Origin: Mizugakiibacter sp.
Lineage (GTDB): Bacteria > Pseudomonadota > Gammaproteobacteria > Xanthomonadales > Rhodanobacteraceae
DNA length: 64,000 nt
Assembly: GCA_003233305.1 (NCBI GenBank)
Contig: QILI01000133.1
Location: 1-64,000 of the forward strand
Direction: 5' to 3'
How positions within the stretch are numbered: the first letter of the stretch is position 1; every line of letters begins with the position of its first letter. The position numbers were made by a program, and so were the translations under genes. Under the pieces are notes generated by a model. That model was not told where the DNA came from. It saw nothing but the letters and a program-made list of their open reading frames with translations, and ran no database searches. Below are positions 10,130 to 20,251 of this stretch, in pieces.

Positions 10130-13100
10130 TTAGGCGGCTTGCCGCGCTCCAAGCATAACCAGCAGTTCCCTAGCACCCTGCAGACGCTGTTCAGCGTGTT
10201 GCCAGTCGCCACGTAGGTGTAGTTTTTCCGGCCCATCAAGGCGGTAGATGGAGGGTTGGGTTTGCACCAGACGTAAAATCTGTCGTGGATCGATATCAGG
10301 ATTCTTATAGAAATGCACCCGCCCACTCTCGGGACCCAAGTCAAGTTTGCGTATTCCCAGCGCGGTGGCATCCAGCTTGAGAGTGGAGATGACGAACAGG
10401 TTTTTGAGTGGCTGGGGCAGTAGTCCGAAGCGATCGATCATCTCGATCTGTAGCTCGCGCAGGGCCTCAACATTGGTGGCACTGGCGATACGTTTGTAGA
10501 AGGTCAGTCGGGTATGGACGTCGGGTAGATAATCATCGGGAATTAGTGCGGCAACATGGAGCTCAATTTCAGTTTCATGAGGGGCATGGAGTTCGAAATT
10601 GATCACCTCTCCGCTCTTCAGAGACTGCACCGCCCGCTCAAGGAGTTGCTTATACAGGACAAAACCGATGGCTTCGATCTGTCCGGACTGTTTGTCACCA
10701 AGCAATTCGCCGGCCCCACGGATTTCCAGATCGTGCGTGGCCAAGGTGAAACCGGCGCCGAGTTCTTCGAGGGAGGCAAGTGCTTCGAGGCGTTTGCTGG
10801 CGTCAGCGGTCATTGAGCGTTTGTCAGGGATAATTAAGTAGGCATAGGCACGATGATGGGAGCGGCCGACGCGACCACGCAGCTGATGTAACTGAGCTAG
10901 GCCAAAGCGATCAGCACGGTTGATGATGATGGTATTGGCGCTCGGAATATCGATACCGGATTCGATGATAGTGGTGCAGACCAGCACATTGAAACGTTGG
11001 TAGTGAAAATCGAGCATGGCACGCTCGAGCTCTTTCTCGGGCATCTGTCCGTGGGCGATACGGATACGGGCTGCCGGCATCAGCTCGGCGAGTTCCCGTG
11101 CGGTCTTGTCAATGGTATCGACTTGATTGTGCAAAAAGTACACTTGGCCACCACGGGCCAGTTCACGTTGCAGGGCCTCACGAACCATCGCTGTTTCGTA
11201 AGGAACGATCATGGTTTTGATGGCCATGCGGTGCTCAGGCGGGGTGGCGATGATGCTCAGGTCACGCATACCGGCCAGCGCCATGTTCAGAGTGCGTGGA
11301 ATAGGTGTTGCGGTAAGAGTGAGCAGATCGACCGCCCCACGGAATTTTTTCAGTTGTTCCTTATGATGTACCCCAAAACGCTGTTCTTCATCCACGATAA
11401 CCAGCCCCAATCTAGCGAACCGAATGTCCTTCTGCAGTAGTCGATGGGTACCGATAACGATGTCTACCACACCTGAGGCCAGATGCGACAGGACCTCTTT
11501 GATTTCCTTTTTGGAACGAAATCGGGATAGTACCTCGATGCGTAAGGGCCAATCAGCAAAACGGTCACAGAAGGTTTGGTAGTGTTGCTGTGCCAGCAGG
11601 GTGGTGGGTACCAGCATGGCGACTTGGCGACCCGATATAGCCGTTACGAATGCGGCCCGTAGCGCGACTTCGGTCTTACCAAATCCTACATCGCCGCACA
11701 CTACCCGATCTGTTGGGTGAGGTGAGGACAGATCCTTAAGAACTGCTTGAATTGCCGACATTTGGTCAGGGGTTTCCTCGAACGGGAACCCGGCTGAAAA
11801 TTGAGCATACAGGGCCGTATCGATGGGAATTGAGGTGCCCTTACGGGCTGCGCGTTCAGCATGGATAGCTAGCAGTTCTGCCGCTACATCACGAATTTTT
11901 TCAGCAGCCTTACGGCGGGCTTTTTCCCAGGCATCGCCACCCAGGCGATGCAGGGGAGCCAGTTCTGGGTCGGCACCGGCATAGCGGCTGACTAGATCGA
12001 GTTGCGTTATAGGTACGTATAGGCGCGCCTCTTGGGCATATTCGATGGCTAGAAACTCCCCTGGGGTATCAGCAATTTCCAAGGTGACCAGGCCACGATA
12101 GCGCCCGACACCATGGTCAGCGTGAACGACCGGGGTGCCATCATCCAGAGCGCTGAGATCATGGATAATGGTCTCCGGATCACGCAGCGTGCCACGTTGC
12201 CGTCGCCGGTCTTGACGTACGTACTCGCTGAACAGTTCCGATTCGGTTAGTACGCATAGGTCTGCAGTACGGTGTGAGAACCCTTGGCTAAGCGGCAGAA
12301 TACCTATAAAAATATCCGTACTGGAATCCAATGACTGGATGTATTTAGGCCAGTTGGCAACCTGTTGCAGGTGCAGATCCGTACCCGCCAAGCGTTCCAG
12401 CAGAGTCTCACGACGACCTGCAGACTCGACGGCAATCAGTACGTGGCCGGGTTGCTCACCAAGCCAGTCGCTGAGTGCTGCAGCCTGGTTATCGTTGCGG
12501 GGCGGTTGGGGTCGTGGGGTAACCGGACGCAGCCCCAGGTCGGCTACGGACTCGGCCAGATTCGGAACAAGTTCGATACGTCGGCCCATATTGAGACGTT
12601 CCCGCAGATTCTGGGGGCTAAGATACAACTCGGCGGGAGGCAGAATGGGGCGTTCGATATCGTGCGCACGTTGCTCGTAGCGATCCTCGACATTGGCCCA
12701 GAACTCCTCGGCTGCCGGGGTAATGTTTTCTCCAAGTACGAACAGAGCATCTGTTTCCAGGTAATCGAACAAGGTTTCGGTCTGGGCAAAAAATAGCGGT
12801 AGGTAATACTCGATACCAGCTGGAGTGAGCCCGGCGCGTAAATCCTGGTAGACCGGGCAGTGTCGGGGATCGATAGGAAACCGTTCGCGCAGTCGTCGAC
12901 GAAAAGCATTTCGGTTTTCTTCGGTGAAGGGAAATTCCCGAGCCGGCAGGAACCGTATGTTTTGTAGCGTGTTACGCGAACGTTGCGTTTCCGGGTCGAA
13001 ACTGCGTAGAGAGTCGACTTCGTCGTCCAGAAGTTCGATACGATAAGGCTCCTTCGAGCCGCTGGGGAACAGGTCGAGCAGGGCACCTCGTACTGCAAAT

Positions 13101-13591
13101 TCACCCGGTTCGCCGACCTGCGACACGCGGCGGTATCCGGCGGCATCCAGACGCATTTGTTGCTGGTCCATATCGAATCGCTGGCCAACGTGTACCTCTA
13201 GCCCTGAGCCAACCAGATAATGCCTAGGGGCGATGCGCTGCATCAGTGTCGATACCGGCAGAATTAGAATGCCGCGACCCACACTTGGCAGCTGATGCAG
13301 CGTAGCAATACGGTTGGCAACAATTTCCGGGTGCGGGCTGACCAGATCGTATGGCAGGGTTTCCCAATCCGGAAAACCAAGTACCGGCACATCATTACTG
13401 AATACCGCCAGATCCTGCTCCAGGGTGATGGCAGCTGTAGCACTGGCGGTGACGGCAACCACCGGGTGATCGTATCGCTGGGCAGTTTCCGCCAGGACTA
13501 ATGCCAGTGCGGCACTCGGCATGGTGTACCAGCGACGCCAGCGATCGGGTCCTGAAGGGATGGGGGGATTCAATAAGGGGGTGGAGTGCAT
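10130..13591 (-). CDS. mfd: Transcription-repair coupling factor
   Basis: Very long ORF (track start 13672; likely start MHSTPLLNPP); GDVGFGKTEVALRAAF, VDEEQRFGVHHKEQLKK, LTATPIPRTLNMALAGMRDLSII, QLRGRVGRSHHRAYAYL. Confidence 0.97.
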   Translation of the reverse strand: MHSTPLLNPPIPSGPDRWRRWYTMPSAALALVLAETAQRYDHPVVAVTASATAAITLEQDLAVFSNDVPVLGFPDWETLPYDLVSPHPEIVANRIATLHQLPSVGRGILILPVSTLMQRIAPRHYLVGSGLEVHVGQRFDMDQQQMRLDAAGYRRVSQVGEPGEFAVRGALLDLFPSGSKEPYRIELLDDEVDSLRSFDPETQRSRNTLQNIRFLPAREFPFTEENRNAFRRRLRERFPIDPRHCPVYQDLRAGLTPAGIEYYLPLFFAQTETLFDYLETDALFVLGENITPAAEEFWANVEDRYEQRAHDIERPILPPAELYLSPQNLRERLNMGRRIELVPNLAESVADLGLRPVTPRPQPPRNDNQAAALSDWLGEQPGHVLIAVESAGRRETLLERLAGTDLHLQQVANWPKYIQSLDSSTDIFIGILPLSQGFSHRTADLCVLTESELFSEYVRQDRRRQRGTLRDPETIIHDLSALDDGTPVVHADHGVGRYRGLVTLEIADTPGEFLAIEYAQEARLYVPITQLDLVSRYAGADPELAPLHRLGGDAWEKARRKAAEKIRDVAAELLAIHAERAARKGTSIPIDTALYAQFSAGFPFEETPDQMSAIQAVLKDLSSPHPTDRVVCGDVGFGKTEVALRAAFVTAISGRQVAMLVPTTLLAQQHYQTFCDRFADWPLRIEVLSRFRSKKEIKEVLSHLASGVVDIVIGTHRLLQKDIRFARLGLVIVDEEQRFGVHHKEQLKKFRGAVDLLTLTATPIPRTLNMALAGMRDLSIIATPPEHRMAIKTMIVPYETAMVREALQRELARGGQVYFLHNQVDTIDKTARELAELMPAARIRIAHGQMPEKELERAMLDFHYQRFNVLVCTTIIESGIDIPSANTIIINRADRFGLAQLHQLRGRVGRSHHRAYAYLIIPDKRSMTADASKRLEALASLEELGAGFTLATHDLEIRGAGELLGDKQSGQIEAIGFVLYKQLLERAVQSLKSGEVINFELHAPHETEIELHVAALIPDDYLPDVHTRLTFYKRIASATNVEALRELQIEMIDRFGLLPQPLKNLFVISTLKLDATALGIRKLDLGPESGRVHFYKNPDIDPRQILRLVQTQPSIYRLDGPEKLHLRGDWQHAEQRLQGARELLVMLGARQAA

Positions 13592-13869
13592 TGAAACAAC
13601 GTAAAGCCGGAACCATCGCGCATTGTAGCGGTACATCGGGTGCGTGAGGTTCAGTTTTGCTGGTTGAGCCACGAGGTTGGTCCAAGCGCACGCCGCAGTT
13701 CGCGGCGTAGGTTAGGCGCGTCGCAACCACTCATTTGTCATTCCCACACAGATGAGAATCCGCTCATTCAGGAAAGTGCAGGAGATTCGACTACCTTGCA
13801 GCACTGAAACCGGGACTTGTGCAGGGCCGGTTCGGGCTGCCAGCATGTCAGCTTCACCCGGAGTTGCCC

Positions 13870-14466
13870 ATGTCGAAATTGTACCTGGCCTCGCAATCGC
13901 CACGCCGATGCGAATTACTGCAGCAGATCGGCTGTTCTTTCGAACAGCTCAAGGTGTTTGTTCCGGAGGCCCCTCGTCCGGGGGAAGCACCCAAGGATTA
14001 TGTGTTGCGGGTGGCTCGTGACAAGGCCCGGGCCGGGCTCTTATATAAGACCGGACAACGGCCTGAAAGCGTGGTCTTGGGCGCAGATACTGAGGTATTG
14101 CTGGATGGGAGCATTTTTGGCAAGCCGAGCAATGCTGAAGCGGCCACGAACATGTTGCGAAAGTTATCCGGGCGTACTCATCAGGTTCTTTCTGCCGTGT
14201 GGATGTGCTCATCCCATACCTCATTACATGCCCTCAATCGAAGCGAAGTACGTATTGCCAAGCTGGATGAGCGGGATATTGTGGCGTATGTCGATAGCGG
14301 TGAATGGCACGGTAAGGCCGGAGGTTACGCTATTCAGGGTCGGGGTGGGGCTCTAATCGAGTACCTGCAGGGAAGCTATTCCGGGGTGATGGGGCTGCCC
14401 TTGCACGAGACCTGGCACCTGCTACGGGCTTTTGCCGTACCGTGCATGGAACCGACAGTTTGCTGA
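13870..14466 (+). CDS. maf: Maf-family nucleotide pyrophosphatase
   Basis: MSKLYLASQSPRRCELLQQIGC..., VLGADTEVLLDG, GKAGGYAIQGRGGALIEYLQGSYSGVMGLPLHET. Confidence 0.93.
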   Translation: MSKLYLASQSPRRCELLQQIGCSFEQLKVFVPEAPRPGEAPKDYVLRVARDKARAGLLYKTGQRPESVVLGADTEVLLDGSIFGKPSNAEAATNMLRKLSGRTHQVLSAVWMCSSHTSLHALNRSEVRIAKLDERDIVAYVDSGEWHGKAGGYAIQGRGGALIEYLQGSYSGVMGLPLHETWHLLRAFAVPCMEPTVC

Positions 14467-14537
14467 ATAGTGTGAACTGTCCCCCATGACAGGTTCCTAC
14501 CTACCCGGCTATAAAGCAGGTTGTACAGGAGAATTCT

Positions 14538-16004
14538 GTGAGTGAAGAGATCCTCATTAATGTTACCCCGCGCGAAACCCGTGTGGCAGTGGTTGAAAAC
14601 GGCATGTTGCAGGAGGTGCATGTAGAACGCGCATTGAAGCGTGGTTATGTCGGTAATATCTACAAAGGTCAGGTTAGCCGGATCATGCCCGGCATGCAGG
14701 CCGCGTTTGTCAATATAGGCTTAGAACGAACTGCTTTTCTGCATGCCTCCGATATCTATCGGCCGGCCGGTGCGGATGGTGACGGCAATTCTTCGGCGGT
14801 ACCCCTGATCAACTCGCTGGTCTGTGAAGGGCAGGAGATTGTGGTTCAGGTCATCAAGGACCCAATCAGTACCAAGGGTGCCCGTTTGTCCAGCCGCCTT
14901 TCAATTCCTTCACGTTATCTGGTTCTGCTGCCCTATAGCCATAACCTGGGTATCTCGACACGTATCGAGGATGAAGAAGAACGTGATCGCCTCCGTCAAG
15001 AAGTGGTCGCACTGGCCGGTGATAGCGACCTTGGCTACATCGTGCGCACCAATGCCGAAGGGCAGGGAACCCAGACACTGAATTTTGATGTGACCTATCT
15101 CGGCAAGGTCTGGCGAGTAGTCCAGGAAAATATCGCTCAGGCGGACATCGGCCAGCGGGTTTATGAGGAGCTTTCCTTGCCTCTGCGGGCGTTGCGCGAC
15201 CTATTGCATGATGGCATTGAGAAGGTTCGCGTGGACTCCCACGAGGGTTTCGATAAAGTTCAGACATTCGTGCGCAAATTCATGCCGGAACTGATAGATA
15301 GGATTGAGCACTATCCGGGAGAAAGACCCATTTTCGATCTGTATGGCGTTGAGGATGAGATCCAGCGTGCCTTGAACAAGGATGTGGCATTGAAATCCGG
15401 GGGGTATCTGGTTATTGACCAGACTGAGGCTATGACCACCATTGACGTCAATACCGGCGGTTTTCTTGGTGCCCGGAATCTGGAAGAAACCGCATATCGC
15501 ACCAATCTGGAAGCCGCTCAGGCATCGGCTAGGCAACTTCGCCTGCGCAATCTTGGTGGCATCATCATCATCGATTTTATCGATATGGCTGATCTTGAGC
15601 ACCGACGCCAGGTGTTACGGATGTTGCAAAAAACCCTTGCCGAGGACCATGCCAAAACTACGGTGTACGAGATCAGCCCACTGGGTCTGGTCGAGATGAC
15701 CCGTAAGCGCACCACGGATAGTTTGGCCCGGCAATTGTGCGAATCCTGTCCAACTTGCAATGGGCGCGGCATGTTGAAGACTGCTGAGACGGTGAACTAC
15801 GAAATTTTTCGTGAAATTACTCGGGCAGTTCGGCAGTTTGAAGCAGAAAAATTGCTGGTGCTGGCAGCGCCCAAGGTAGTGCAGCGAATGCTCGAAGATG
15901 AATCGGGGGCGATTGCCGAACTTGAACAATTTATCGACAAGAACATTCGTTTTCAGGCCGAGGAGCAATATTCGCAGGAGCAGTTCGATGTGGTACTGCT
16001 CTGA
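14538..16004 (+). CDS. rng: Ribonuclease G
   Basis: 488 aa; MSEEILINVTPRETRVAVVENGMLQEVHVER, GNIYKGQVSRIMPGMQAAFVNIGLERTAFLH, TTIDVNTGGFLGARNLEETAYRTNLEAA, CPTCNGRGM. Confidence 0.96.
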   Translation: MSEEILINVTPRETRVAVVENGMLQEVHVERALKRGYVGNIYKGQVSRIMPGMQAAFVNIGLERTAFLHASDIYRPAGADGDGNSSAVPLINSLVCEGQEIVVQVIKDPISTKGARLSSRLSIPSRYLVLLPYSHNLGISTRIEDEEERDRLRQEVVALAGDSDLGYIVRTNAEGQGTQTLNFDVTYLGKVWRVVQENIAQADIGQRVYEELSLPLRALRDLLHDGIEKVRVDSHEGFDKVQTFVRKFMPELIDRIEHYPGERPIFDLYGVEDEIQRALNKDVALKSGGYLVIDQTEAMTTIDVNTGGFLGARNLEETAYRTNLEAAQASARQLRLRNLGGIIIIDFIDMADLEHRRQVLRMLQKTLAEDHAKTTVYEISPLGLVEMTRKRTTDSLARQLCESCPTCNGRGMLKTAETVNYEIFREITRAVRQFEAEKLLVLAAPKVVQRMLEDESGAIAELEQFIDKNIRFQAEEQYSQEQFDVVLL

Positions 16005-16019
16005 CTGGAGAATGTCCCG

Positions 16020-19000
16020 GTGACAGCCCAAGCTTTTCCGAGGCGATGGATACGGCGCATACGATTTGCCCTGGGCGGCATGCTGGCAACGCTACTCATT
16101 GGTCTTGCTGCTGCCGTAGGCCTGGGACAATTGCTATTACCGTATGCAGCGGACTATCCGCAACAAGTGGCATCGATGCTTTCACGACGTTTGGGTCACC
16201 CGGTCCAATTCCAGGATATCCAGGGAACCTGGCATGCCAGCGGTCCGGAGTTAAAGCTGCGCAACCTACGTATTGAAAATAACCGCGGTGGAACCCTTTT
16301 ATACCTACAACAGGCCAGTCTGCGGTTCAATTTCGGTCTATTGTTCTGGCCGGGGCATCACTGGATCGAATTGAGCGCTAGTGGATTGAAGCTGGACTTA
16401 GTCCAGAACTCTGATGGGCGCTGGCAAATTCTCGGTTTAAATAAGGGCGGCTCCGATACCGGGATGGCTATGTATGCTTTACCAGTGGATCTGCGTCTGC
16501 GGAATCTGACCATCTCACTGCATCCACGAGGATCCGCGCCAAAGTTTTCCTTCCATGTCGAGGACGTTTTGGTAAGGGGAACCGGGGTACGGGCCCGTTT
16601 CGGTGCATTGATCCGCCGCCAGGGTGTTACGGGCTTGTTGCGAGTGGCTGGATCATTTAGTAGAAATCTACGCCAGGGTAAGCTCTATCTGTCGGGACGT
16701 AACCTTGATCTTGCCCCGTTGTTGCAAGGTTTTTCGTTGTACCACACGAGGGTCGAAAAAGGCCGTGGAGATCTGCAGGTCTGGTTTGGATGGGATGAAG
16801 GTCGTACCTGGCAGCTGTCTAGCCGCATTCGCTTACAGGATTTGGCTATGGTCGGTGCGGGTGGTAGGCGAGCGGCCATGTCTTCCCTTGATGCTGATAT
16901 CTGGTTGCAGCGTACGCAGAACGTATGGCGCTTGCGCTATGAGCCGGTTCCGGTGAGCAGCCAAGCATACAGCGGCTTGCAGGTGCTATGGCGTCACCGG
17001 GGGATGCAATTGCAGGCTCGTGGCACGATGCATGCGCTGGAAATTCAACCCCTTTTAGTACTGGCGGGTCTATTGCCTGAAGCTCCTGCCGCACTGTCAT
17101 CCTGGGTTTTCAGGGCGGTACCGCATGGTCGAGTCAGTGGCACGTTCGATTGGCGTGGCCGAAACCGTTTTCACATTGACGCACAATGGGTAAATATGGG
17201 CTGGGCGGCGGTGGGCAAATTGCCGGGGGTAGATCACCTGCAGGCCGGATTACTTGGTGATGAACAGGCCATCGCTCTGCATATTCCCAGCCAGAAGCTC
17301 AGCTTCCTTTACCCCCATATTTTCCGTACTTCCCTTGATTTCGATGCCCTGGCCGCACGCTTGGTGGCATGGCCCGGAGCTAAGGGTTGGACTATTGGAA
17401 TCCAATCCCTGAATTTTGATGCGCCGGGATTTGCGGGACGTGTTGGGGGCCGTATTTCTCTATTGCCTGATGAAGCACGACCTGATGTCGATCTGTACGC
17501 GGTGCTTGACCGCGGTAAGGTTGCTACAGCCAAGCTATTCTGGCCCATCAATGTGATGCCTCCTGCAGCGGTGTCCTGGCTGGATCGGGCCCTGGTCGCC
17601 GGAACCTTGCAGGGGGGGCGTCTGGCCTTGCGGGGGCCGCTACAGGACTGGCCGTTCAAACAGCTCCACGGTCGCTTTGATGCCACCGCCAACTTCACCA
17701 ATACCATAGTCAATTTTGATCCACACTGGCCACAGGCTGAAGCCTTGGCGGGCAATCTCGAGTTCTCCGGTGCCGGTTTAACTGTTCTGGTTGATGCGGG
17801 CCGGGTGGGGGGTAACGTATTGAGCCATGCCACGGCTCGTATTGATGATCTGGGACAGGGTAAGGCAGCCATTTCTGCAGAAGGCCAAGGGAATGTCGCC
17901 AAGCTTTATCATTTCATTCAGCAAAGTCCGATCGGTATCCCTCACCAGACGATATTGAAAGAGTTGAACGTAGCCGGTCAGGCCGCCTGGGGCTTCACTC
18001 TGGTCTTTCCACTTCATGCTATCGAGGATTTTCGTTTACAGGGACAGGCACAATTGCAGCAGGTTAGTCTGAGTGCGCCGAAATGGGACCTACAGTTGTC
18101 CTCGACCAATGGAACCCTATCTTTTGACCGGAATGGATTTTCTGCAGAGGACTTACAGACCCGCTTCCGAGACCAGCCCGGACAACTGGTCATGGCGGTA
18201 GGTAACGATACGGGCGATCCCAGTGCGCAGCTGCTGGCAACACTATCCGGGCGTTTCAGGGTATCCAGCCTGACCCATGGAATACCCATGCTGCAGCCTC
18301 TTAACCAGATACTCAAGGGGCGTGCTGGTTTTCAGATCGGTCTGAGTATTGCGGGTTCATCGGCTGCCGGTCCGGCAACGGCTACATTGCGCATTGACTC
18401 TGACCTTGCTGGTATCGGCATAGATCTTCCGGCACCACTGGACAAACCGGTGGCGGTTGCCATGCCACTGCACCTTGAAATCGGACTTCCTTATGCGGGG
18501 AGTATTTTACATGGCAGTCTGGGCAAGGATTTTCTACGTGCGCGCATACGGATACCTGTTAACAGCACCACTCCGATGGCTGCCAGCCTAGTTTTCGGAA
18601 ACGCCAGTCTTCCGCCACTCCCTGCGGCCGGGCTGCAGCTAGCAGGTACGATGGCTCGTCTGGATCTGACCGGTTGGTTTGTGAAGGCACTTGATAACCC
18701 GCCGGGTAAATCAGCTCACCTGCCAGTGAATGGGCGCATCCATACGGCCAGCGCGTTGCTCTATGGCCGTCCCTTTAAGGATTTCACCTTGACTTTGCAG
18801 ACCACCCCTACGGCCCTGAATCTCGGCGCCACTTGTCCAGCCCTACAGGGGTCGGTGCAGATTCCCCTGGGTGTGGAGTCACCATTGGTGCGGGCCAAGC
18901 TACAAAGGCTATGGTGGCCATCGGAGCCTGACAGGAGGGGAACTAAGACATCGTCACAGCTTCCAATGGCAGACCTTACACCGGCGGCACTTCCGGCCAT

Positions 19001-20012
19001 GCAGATAACGGTTGGGGATTTCCGTTTAGGTAACGCTCATTTTGGTAAAGCCATTTTTGAGAGCCGGCCTATTGCCAGCGGTATGCAGATTATCAGGCTG
19101 GATACCGATTCACCGAATATTCTCATGCGGGCCCGAGGTACCTGGACGGGATCAGGAGGACATACCAAAACGCAGATGGCTATTAATTTTCGGGCCGGAG
19201 ATTTGGGTCGTATGTTGCAGGCACTGGGTTACCCGAATCTTGTAGCGGGCGGCAAGACCACGGCCCATATCAATGGATTTTGGAGTGGGGCACCCACCAC
19301 TTTTGCACTTGACCGTATGAATGGAAATATCCAGGTGGTTTCGGATCATGGCCGCATTTTGGAAGTACGCCCAGGAGCTGGTCGTCTGCTGGGACTGTTT
19401 TCGATTGCCGAATTACCACGCCGTTTATTGCTCGATTTTGGTGACGTGTTCAGTAAAGGTTTCAGTTTCGACTCCATCCATGGTCGCTTTGTGCTTAAGG
19501 ATGGCAACGCTTACACTCATAATCTTGAGATCCGTGGCCCGGCTGCAAATATTCGTGTCCAAGGACGCACCGGCCTGCGTACCCATGATTACGATCAGAC
19601 TGTGGTAGTTCTTCCAAAATTGGGCTCAACCCTGCCCTTACTGGGTGCTGTAGCGGGAGGACCAGTAGGCGCGGCCGCCGGCTTGGTTTTTCAAGGATTA
19701 TTCGGCAAGGGGCTTGCCAGGGCCAGTGCGGCAACCTATCGAATTACTGGTTCGTGGGAAAAACCTGACATTGTTGCTATCAAGACGAACCAACAACAAA
19801 CTGCCAAAGTTGGTTCTCTATCACACCCCGTACAGGTACCGGTGCGGGTCCCGGCTCCGCCGAGTAGTACCTACCGGCTCATTGAATCACCGGCGGTGCT
19901 GAAGCGGAAACATCATCAATCCAACCCTCCGCCGTGGTTGTGGCCCGCCCGACCAGCAAGCAGCGCACCAGTGCAAGAGGCTCTGAATACACCCAACCCC
20001 TACGGTGACTAG
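16020..20012 (+). CDS. yhdP: YhdP family (AsmA-like) large envelope protein
   Basis: 1330 aa; N-terminal TM segment, AsmA-like repeats, C-terminal GRLLGLFSIAELPRRLLLDFGDVFSKGFSFDSIHGRFVLKDG; immediately downstream of rng. Confidence 0.88.
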   Translation: MTAQAFPRRWIRRIRFALGGMLATLLIGLAAAVGLGQLLLPYAADYPQQVASMLSRRLGHPVQFQDIQGTWHASGPELKLRNLRIENNRGGTLLYLQQASLRFNFGLLFWPGHHWIELSASGLKLDLVQNSDGRWQILGLNKGGSDTGMAMYALPVDLRLRNLTISLHPRGSAPKFSFHVEDVLVRGTGVRARFGALIRRQGVTGLLRVAGSFSRNLRQGKLYLSGRNLDLAPLLQGFSLYHTRVEKGRGDLQVWFGWDEGRTWQLSSRIRLQDLAMVGAGGRRAAMSSLDADIWLQRTQNVWRLRYEPVPVSSQAYSGLQVLWRHRGMQLQARGTMHALEIQPLLVLAGLLPEAPAALSSWVFRAVPHGRVSGTFDWRGRNRFHIDAQWVNMGWAAVGKLPGVDHLQAGLLGDEQAIALHIPSQKLSFLYPHIFRTSLDFDALAARLVAWPGAKGWTIGIQSLNFDAPGFAGRVGGRISLLPDEARPDVDLYAVLDRGKVATAKLFWPINVMPPAAVSWLDRALVAGTLQGGRLALRGPLQDWPFKQLHGRFDATANFTNTIVNFDPHWPQAEALAGNLEFSGAGLTVLVDAGRVGGNVLSHATARIDDLGQGKAAISAEGQGNVAKLYHFIQQSPIGIPHQTILKELNVAGQAAWGFTLVFPLHAIEDFRLQGQAQLQQVSLSAPKWDLQLSSTNGTLSFDRNGFSAEDLQTRFRDQPGQLVMAVGNDTGDPSAQLLATLSGRFRVSSLTHGIPMLQPLNQILKGRAGFQIGLSIAGSSAAGPATATLRIDSDLAGIGIDLPAPLDKPVAVAMPLHLEIGLPYAGSILHGSLGKDFLRARIRIPVNSTTPMAASLVFGNASLPPLPAAGLQLAGTMARLDLTGWFVKALDNPPGKSAHLPVNGRIHTASALLYGRPFKDFTLTLQTTPTALNLGATCPALQGSVQIPLGVESPLVRAKLQRLWWPSEPDRRGTKTSSQLPMADLTPAALPAMQITVGDFRLGNAHFGKAIFESRPIASGMQIIRLDTDSPNILMRARGTWTGSGGHTKTQMAINFRAGDLGRMLQALGYPNLVAGGKTTAHINGFWSGAPTTFALDRMNGNIQVVSDHGRILEVRPGAGRLLGLFSIAELPRRLLLDFGDVFSKGFSFDSIHGRFVLKDGNAYTHNLEIRGPAANIRVQGRTGLRTHDYDQTVVVLPKLGSTLPLLGAVAGGPVGAAAGLVFQGLFGKGLARASAATYRITGSWEKPDIVAIKTNQQQTAKVGSLSHPVQVPVRVPAPPSSTYRLIESPAVLKRKHHQSNPPPWLWPARPASSAPVQEALNTPNPYGD

Positions 20013-20158
20013 TAGGGGACTCTGTAAACCTGTTGCGTGGCCCGATTACTGCGTTGCGTCCTCGTTTACTTCTGGTCTATCCATCTGATATGTCTCAGAG
20101 ATTCTCTATGGTTAGCCTGATACTCAAACCGCTTGATACGGTTTTAGAGCTACCCTAG
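20008..20158. repeat. Dispersed intergenic repeat, copy A
   Basis: GTAAACCTGTTGCGTGGCCCGATTACTGCGTTGCGTCCTCGTTTACTTCTGGTCTATCCATCTGATATGTCTCAGAGATTCTCT... aligns by eye with 24231-24370 and 52731-52830. Confidence 0.7.
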
Positions 20159-20251
20159 TGCATAGATTTCCAGAATCTGATGCGCTGTAGGTATCCCTTG
20201 CAGGTTACCAACGTCACCAGTACGTTATGAGCGTATTTTCCAAAATGCCTT

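Noticed and set aside
17309-17902. 197-aa minus-strand ORF inside yhdP
   Set aside because: Shadow ORF antisense to a long, well-supported reading frame; no recognisable protein motifs.
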